Below are positions 15,194 to 23,000 of a DNA stretch of 64,000 nt, one piece after another (the first letter of the stretch is position 1; every line of letters starts with the position of its first letter). The position numbers and the translations under genes were made by a program. The notes beneath the pieces were generated by a model. That model was given only the letters and a program-made list of their open reading frames with translations, ran no database searches and was not told where the DNA came from. Location: assembly GCA_031763025.1 (NCBI GenBank), contig JASSKH010000031.1:1426001-1490000 (forward strand), in the 5' to 3' direction. The DNA is from Macrocystis pyrifera (Eukaryota; Sar; Phaeophyceae; Laminariales; Laminariaceae).

Positions 15194-16439
15194 ACAGCTC
15201 CGTCTCGAAAGGGATGCGTGGTCAATGGTCAAATGACTAAGGCAAGCAACAAATGAGTACGCCCCCCCCCCCCCCCATACAGTACGCTAATCGCGTCCTA
15301 CGATAGAGGGGTAGTGTAGCATATCGCATCGGAAGTTTCGATAAGTTTCGAAATATCGAACTTTCGATACATCGTAATAGACATCGATTTTTTTTTTTTT
15401 TGCCCTACATCCCCCGACATCGCCGGGTTTTTCAAGCAGATATTGAACCAAAGCATTCAACGAAATCCAAAAGTTGAGATCGTATCGGTTACCTTTTTGT
15501 TCGTCGGTATCGTGCCGATCTCAACCATCGTTCGATCTCCAACACTGCTCTACCCACTTCTGAAAAAACATTTTTGATGCGCGGCAGAACTCATTCGTGG
15601 CGTACCCCATACGTGGCGCAACCAAGACGCCGCGTGACAACCCAGGCGCGCACCTGCAAGTACTCGAGGAAAGAGGGAAGCCACCTGGCCAGCCCGTTCC
15701 CCGTCGCCCCTCCGGTCGAAACGCCTCCACCGCGAGCGGGGGAAGGGGAGGGGGGGAAGACGAAGACGCGGAGGCGAACCAGCGTTTGTGGGCGGCGGCG
15801 GCCTTGGTCTTGCAGTAGTCGCTCCTGAACACGTCGGTTCGGCCTAGCTGTCGGTACATCAGGGCGTACTCGGCGAGCGGCCCCATGCGGTCTTTCTTCA
15901 GGACCTGCGTTCGATGGAGAATATGAGCGATACTATAGAGTTAGTAGAGATAAAACGGCATGAATATTGGTTCTTAAGAAGGGAAGAAGAATGTCAAGGA
16001 ACCCAACGACACCGCCCGTTTCAAAACCAAGCATCACCCGTAAGAGATATGCTTTGAAAGCGGTGAGCTCGCACAGGGGTACGATCGTTTTTTAGCTCTC
16101 GGTTTTTTCTAAACCGGGAAGGTTGCCAATACCGAACAGTAAGGTGTTTTTCGAAAAGGTCTGGTCGAGAGAAAGCCTTCTAAAAATAGAACGCCCGACT
16201 TCAGCACCCTTACTGCCGTTGTCAAGAGAAAAACTATCACACCCCTGTGCGGACTCAATGCCCTCTACGTTTATCGCCCTCATGCTGTCCTTCTCCAGAA
16301 CCTGCGCGCGGTGAGCGGCGAGGCAGCGAAAACAAAACGTGCGACACGACCACAACACGAGTAAACAAAACGTCTATCGCAACCAACCACCCACGCACCG
16401 ACCCACCAACGCACATTCATAGACGCGGGGACATCACAC

Positions 16440-16480
<41 letters not shown>

Positions 16481-17009
16481 AACCCCCGGTTGGGTTGGCG
16501 TCGGTTGGCAACGACACTGTAAAACATGCCGCCCACGACGTGAGCTAGACATCCAGGGTACCGTTTATTATTATTATTTTTAATTTATTTTTGGCGGTCG
16601 CCCACAGCTGGACGTCTAGTTAGATCATTTGTGCGAAGTAAAGAACCTTTACTCTGCACAAGGGAATTAATTGATCGTATCACGTAGTGTTCAAGGTACG
16701 GCACCAAAGAGGCAGTTACATAGTACTCCCATTGCTGTCTCTGGAAGTGGCCACACCGAAAATTAAACTAACTCATTGACGCTGTCATCCATATGCAAGT
16801 CCGCCTCACAAGCGGTTCTCAGTAGGATGCAGCTCACCCTTCATGCGACTCGCCGGACACCTCACGGCGCTTCGCGCTTGGTGCAAGCAATGTCTGCCTG
16901 GTCGGTGAAAACCCGACATGCTCCGTCCCGGCATTGTAGGGATGCGAGGGTCTATGGTCATACGACTACGGCCATGCATGAGATCGAGCACATCTCTCCG
17001 ATCGAATAC

Positions 17010-17044
<35 letters not shown>

Positions 17045-20000
17045 TACCGACCCTTCAACCCCTGCGTCTTAGAGACAAGGAGAAATACAGTCTATAGACC
17101 CTCTCTCCCCCACCCCAAACGCCCATCCACCCATCCACCACCTGCGCATCGAATCGATAAGGGGACGTGACACAGACCCTCACTCCATACACAGATCCTC
17201 ATCCTCTACACCCACCCACCCACCCACCCTTCTACTCACATCATCGACGATCGATGGAAAACCTTCACTAAAGCAGACTTTGCGCCGGCCACTGACGTTG
17301 TGTTTCTTTCATTCTAGCCAAGGGGACACCACACAGACCCCGCCCTCGCCCACCCACCAACCGACCCACCGATCAGCCCATCCGCCCACCCACCGACCCA
17401 CCGACCAGGCCACCCACCTCCAGCAACTTGGGCTGCAGCAAATCCTCCAGCCTCTCCTGCAAGCCCGTCAGAGTCGCGGCACGGTCCTCTGCCTCCGGCA
17501 TGTCTTTCAGGACGGTCATGCTGCCGACCATCGCCTCCAGCCTCGCCGCCACGCCCTTCAAGTCGTCCTGTCCGAACCTTTCCGACCAAGACATGAAAAA
17601 GCGAAAAAGTGTTTTTTTTTTTTCAACTTTTGGTGCAATGGAAGGTTCAGACAAGACAACTTTTAGAAATATCATTCGTACACGGAGCTCTCTTCAAGGA
17701 CGATTCTTCGCTGAAGGTTTTCCAGGGGGAAAAAAAAAAATAGCGCAAGCTTCTTTTCGCGGAAGTTTCCCCATGAAGTATCTTCACCCAAGCTTCTTCG
17801 CGGAAGTTTCGTCACAGGCGTGTTTCGCCTACTGTCTTCAAGGAATTTTTATCGCGGCAGTGTAGGTTTCTCCACGCTAGTATCTTCCCAGAAATTTCTT
17901 CAGGGATGTTTCTCCACGAAAGTATCCCCACAGCGGGATAACTTTCTCCACGGAACTACCTCCACTGAATTTTATTCGCGAACTCTGTTCGTCACCGAAT
18001 GTTCTTCGAATTTTTCTTCGCAAAAGTTCTTCGTGAAAAGTAAATCACGGGTCGGAAAAGAAAGAAAGAGTAAGGCTGTTTCATTTGCGGTTCGATTTCG
18101 AGCTTCAAATTTTGATTTTTCGATCCCAACAGTGCAAGCATCTGTTTATGCAGTCCGAATATGCAAAATCTAACCGGAATGTATTCGATTTTGATAATCC
18201 GACGGCCCAAGTCGTCATATTTTGGCCCGAAATCCGACGACTTGGGTCATCAGATTTTCGAATAAAAAAACGGCATGATCTTTTAATTCAAACTATTGTC
18301 CACGACAGCAAGCAGCAGCAGAACGATCGATGATTGGATGGTGATACAGCTGTATAGCGACGTTGCTTCGCACCCTACGCGCGGGCGGTGCGTCTCTCTG
18401 TAGCCAGACTACATGTCGGCTGGCGCTGGGTCGGGCCCAGAGACCAAGAGAAGCGTACTCGGCGGGCACCTCTCCGTGGATACGTATTCGTAGACTACAG
18501 CAGAAGCAGCACTCTATCACCTTTCGAAACACCGGTACAAAATACCAACACAGGTTGTCTCTCGCGCACTCGGCACGTCTCTTCGTCGCCAGACCAAAGG
18601 CAGTCAGCGTTGGCTGGGACGCTTGGGTCCTACGTGCAGTGCAGCACACCCAGCGCGTCTGTTCGCGACGCCAGACCACAACAACAGCAGTTGGTCTCGG
18701 CGTTTGCTCGAATCTCTTCGCGCACAATAAATCCGATCTTTCCGCATAGGAAGACTGTTTCGGTCCGCGAACTTCAGAGCTGAAAAAGCGTTCGGGTCAA
18801 AATCTGAAGCTCCAAATCTGAACCGCATAGGAAACAGCCAAACAACAAAAGAGTGATGCAGCAGCCCAAAAAAGTCTATATGTATTATTTATCGCTGCGT
18901 ACGATAGGGGTGCACCTAAATTTTGTTCTGAGGGACTCTCCCTTCAGGATTTATATATGCGTCGGGTATATATCACCGGAAAAAAAAATAGCCGCGTCAA
19001 GAAGACTATATACGCGCTCGATCCCATGAGCGATATAGCCCATGGCCTACGATGTATGTTATCGAAAAACATTGGGGGGAAAGAAAAAGAAGGTAAGGTA
19101 TGCCTCCTTATTTGGTAGTTCTCCGGTGCCCTTGAAGAGCCCCATCAGCCAGAAATATGTGGGCCCAAAAAAAGGTACAAGGTACAGTACCCTTATGCAG
19201 TAGGAGCACGCGCCCATCAGTTTTTCACTTTCCGGCTAAACCCGCAGGAGGCTTTATTTGCCCTTGGAGGCCTTCTCCGACGAAGAGCGGTCACAGGTGT
19301 CGTCCATTCCCCCCCCCCCCGGTATATAACTTGATTACAGTCTAGGCCCGCCAGCAAGAAACACCCAGTCTGGGCAAGCCTTGGAATCTACACCGATTTT
19401 TGAAAAACCTTGAGCATATAGGCTACTATGTAGGATTTTGGTGTATCGTTCGCCGCTGAAGCACGGTTTCTACATCCGATGTTCTCCAGTGTCCCCCAAA
19501 AATTGAGCTTCGTGTTCTCATTCTTTTATCATGAAATTTGTTGTTCGTTGGCTTGTACTGCTGTACGGGGCTCCGATCTTATCGCGCAGAGGGCTTCAGC
19601 ATTCCCACTGCTCGGCAATTGGCATCCTGTGCACGGCTCGGATGCACCGATGCACTAGCGGTACAGCACACTCATTCATGAAGAGTTGACACCTGGTATG
19701 AATAGTATTTTACTATCACGGGGGACCATAGTAAATAGGACACAATAGTGTTATTAAAAATAGGTAAAATATATAGATTTTTATGTGTATCATAGGTCCC
19801 ATTAACTATGGACCCCCGTAATAGTAATAAACAACAAAAGGCTGGCTCAAGGCTGGGTTTCTTGTTTGGGAAAAGGGTGCACGCATTCTACGCTAACTTC
19901 AGTAAAACGACTCCCGATTTTTTTTTTCCTGGCAACTTAAGCCTGCCTTTCTTAGTGCTCGTTTTCTTAGTATTCTACCCAAGTACCAGTCCTGTACTGC

Positions 20001-23000
20001 ATGTCGACCATTTAGTAAAAGTTGGTCCAAGCCGTACCGCATCACCCGGGTGATAATATCACACAGCCCCTAATACGGGGGACCATATTAAACAGGACCT
20101 ACGGTACGCACAAAAATCTATATATTTCCCTATTTTTACGAACAATATTTGGTCCTATTTACTATGGTCCCCCGTAATAGGAAGATTTTTTTTAGAGCAG
20201 ATTCTTCTCCGAAACCATGTCTTAAGGGGGGAGCATCCAACAACAAAAAATAAAAGCGGCTTGGGGAAGATTTCGCGGTGGAATAATTGCCATATCGACG
20301 CGTCGCTCGTTTTTTGCACTCTCCGCGTTGTCGAGAAATTCCTCTTTTGAAATGCGTCCGAGGGGGGGGTGTTATCTTAATCACCCTAGTGTGATGATAT
20401 TAACACATTAACCGGTTTTTGTCGAAGCTGTGGCAGGTCGCGTGCACGGCTCTAGCGTATAGAGCTTGGCCCCAGCCTCGAGGTGTACACCTTGGACAGA
20501 TCATCTGACAAATCATTCCCACTTCATGATCGTCTAGATATTTCAGGGCAGATAGGTCATCCCTGATCTGTATGCTCTGTATGATCTAGCTCATGTTGCC
20601 GGGGGGGAGCCGTGTAATCTGCATGATCTACCACACGTTTCCTGGGTTGGAGCTGTACTACCGGTACGCAGATCTTGCACATCATCTCACGATGGCAGGT
20701 GAGGAACTAGATGATCTGCTGTAGATAGATCAGATATATCATCATCTGTCCCAAGGTGTGCAACTGTGTCAACGGCCTCTCAAGCAAGTCCTTCTGTCTA
20801 GCCCCACCTAGCGTTGACCTCGCGGACGAGCGCGTTCCATGACGCAGCCTCCGTGAGCGTGTGCAGGCAGTCTCCCATGTGTGTCTTCACCAGGTCCAGC
20901 CGAGCCAGGGTTTCCACGTGGGCATTCGCTCCGTGGTCGATCTCCTCCAGCTTCCGGCAAAACACAGCGAGATAGAAGGTACCAGGTACGCATTAGGAGG
21001 CGAGGACAGGAGAACCAGTGCACGCAATACGGCAGCTCTCTTTTCTTCTTTTCAGTCTGTTCCTTACATTTTTGTTGGAGCCTTTTCTTCCGCGCTGTTT
21101 GAACCTGTCTTCGCTACGTACCACTGATCATGGTAGACGATAGCGACGAGTTTGTACGGTGGGAAAAGAATGACATCAACGACAACAATAGTAACAGCAA
21201 AACCAAAATCGCTTCCACTACCACCACCAATACCACCATCACCATCACTACAAACGCCTACCGCAAAACCACCTCCACCACCACCACCACCACCACCACC
21301 ACCACCACCCGCACCACCACAACCGCCACAACTACTGACACCAACACCCCCCCTCCCCCATCAACACCACCGCTGTCCCCCCCCCGCCTCCTCTCCTCCC
21401 ATTCCCCACAACCCGCCCAACCTCCGACATACCTGACCAGAAAGGTTGCTGAGCTCGGCGTGGAGCGTCTTGATAGACGCCTCGACCCTGTCCACCTCCG
21501 TCACCACGCGTGGCACGGACACCATGATCTCAACCATGCTCTTCTCCAGCCCCGCGTTGATGCTAGTCGACACCGCCTGCAGCTTCGTCGCGACTGTAGA
21601 CAGGTGCGTATCTAGGCCGCTGGAAAAATAATGAGGCCACAACGGGGGGGGGGCAGGGAGCGCGGTGAGGGAGGAGGTTAGGTTGCTGCTGTTGGAATAT
21701 CGCGGCAGTGGCAGCGGCGGGGGGGGGGGGGGGGAGAGGGGGAAATATGCCTAACTGCTGCACTGCATTATCGAAAACTCGTGGGGGAAGGGGCGGGGGG
21801 GGGCTTGTCCAGGGCACTGGGGGGGTGTTAGGCTGATGCTGCTGAAATATCGTGGGGGCAGGGGTAGCGGCGGTGGTTGTGCGGGGTGGGGGGGGTACTT
21901 ATTTGTTGCCTGCCTTAGTCATTTGACCATTGACCACGCATCCCTTTCGAGACGGAGCACCGTTAATACTCCTAATAGAGACACCTCCAATAATTGGGCG
22001 CTCATTACGTTGTTTCCATATATTACACAGAAACTTTTTGTTAATGTTATCCACTTCCTGTCTGGCCGCCTGCGGCCACCATCTATCTCCTGGGATAGCG
22101 ATCGTTTTCTCGTTGATATCTAGTGTATCACACTCCTCCATGTCGCATGCGTCTATTTCCTTCATCTCTTCTTCTAACACATCCCATCCCTCCTTGTATA
22201 TTTCACATTCTCCTATGTGAGTTCTACTCTCCATTGCTTTGCCGCACGGGCACATCTGTGCATCTACTTCCTCCTCCTCCCGGCTACTGGTAAACCTCTT
22301 TCTTCTTTCTGGTGGGTCCAGGTCACCTACACGAAAGCGCAGTTACAGCTTTATCGCGAAGTCCACTGGGCCGTGCACATACGTTTTCATTCCTATTCCT
22401 TCCCTCAACCCCCTGTATATCTCCAAGTGTTTTTCCGAGTCCACCTTGTTTCTTAGCGCTGGCCTTTCCCTTCTTTCTATCATTTCTTCTACTTCTGCCT
22501 TGTACAGCCCAAACTTCCCGGCGGACATCACCTCTTCTTGGTTCCCCCCTATATCCTTCCATACTTCTCAACTAGCTTGCTGCTGACATATCGAGGTGGT
22601 AGCGGGGAGGAAGGGGATACGTACTGAGGTTTGCCTCTAAAACATCGTGGCAGTAGAGGGGGGGGGGGGGGGAAGTTTGGTCTGTAGTCTATGCTATGCA
22701 TGGCCGTAGTCGTACGCCCGTAGACCCTCGAATCCCTGCAATGCCGGGACGGAGCACGCCGTGTTTTCATCGACCAGGCAGATATTTCTTGTGGACCCAG
22801 CGCGGAGCGCCGTGAGGTGTCCGGCGAGCCGCACGAAGGGCGAGCTGCATCTAGCTAAGAACCGCTTGTGAGGCGGATTTCGGTGCCTTGTGCGTCCTTT
22901 CTTGCGTATAGTAGATGTCAGCGTCGAATTATTTGTAGATGGGGGTATCGAGGTTGCTTCTAAAATATCGCCGCGGTAGAAGGGGAGGGGGGCGTATCGA

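Larger units (their letters stand above)
18840..20485. other. COG7 intron 3, distal part
   Basis: Holds two family C palindromes (19712-19825, 20071-20180). Otherwise I see no gene or recognisable element. Confidence 0.5.

Noticed and set aside
17573-17594. ATG at 17594 as a gene start (MSWSERFGQ)
   Set aside because: The acceptor at 17578 restores COG7 continuity and phase with exon 3, so the ATG is intronic.
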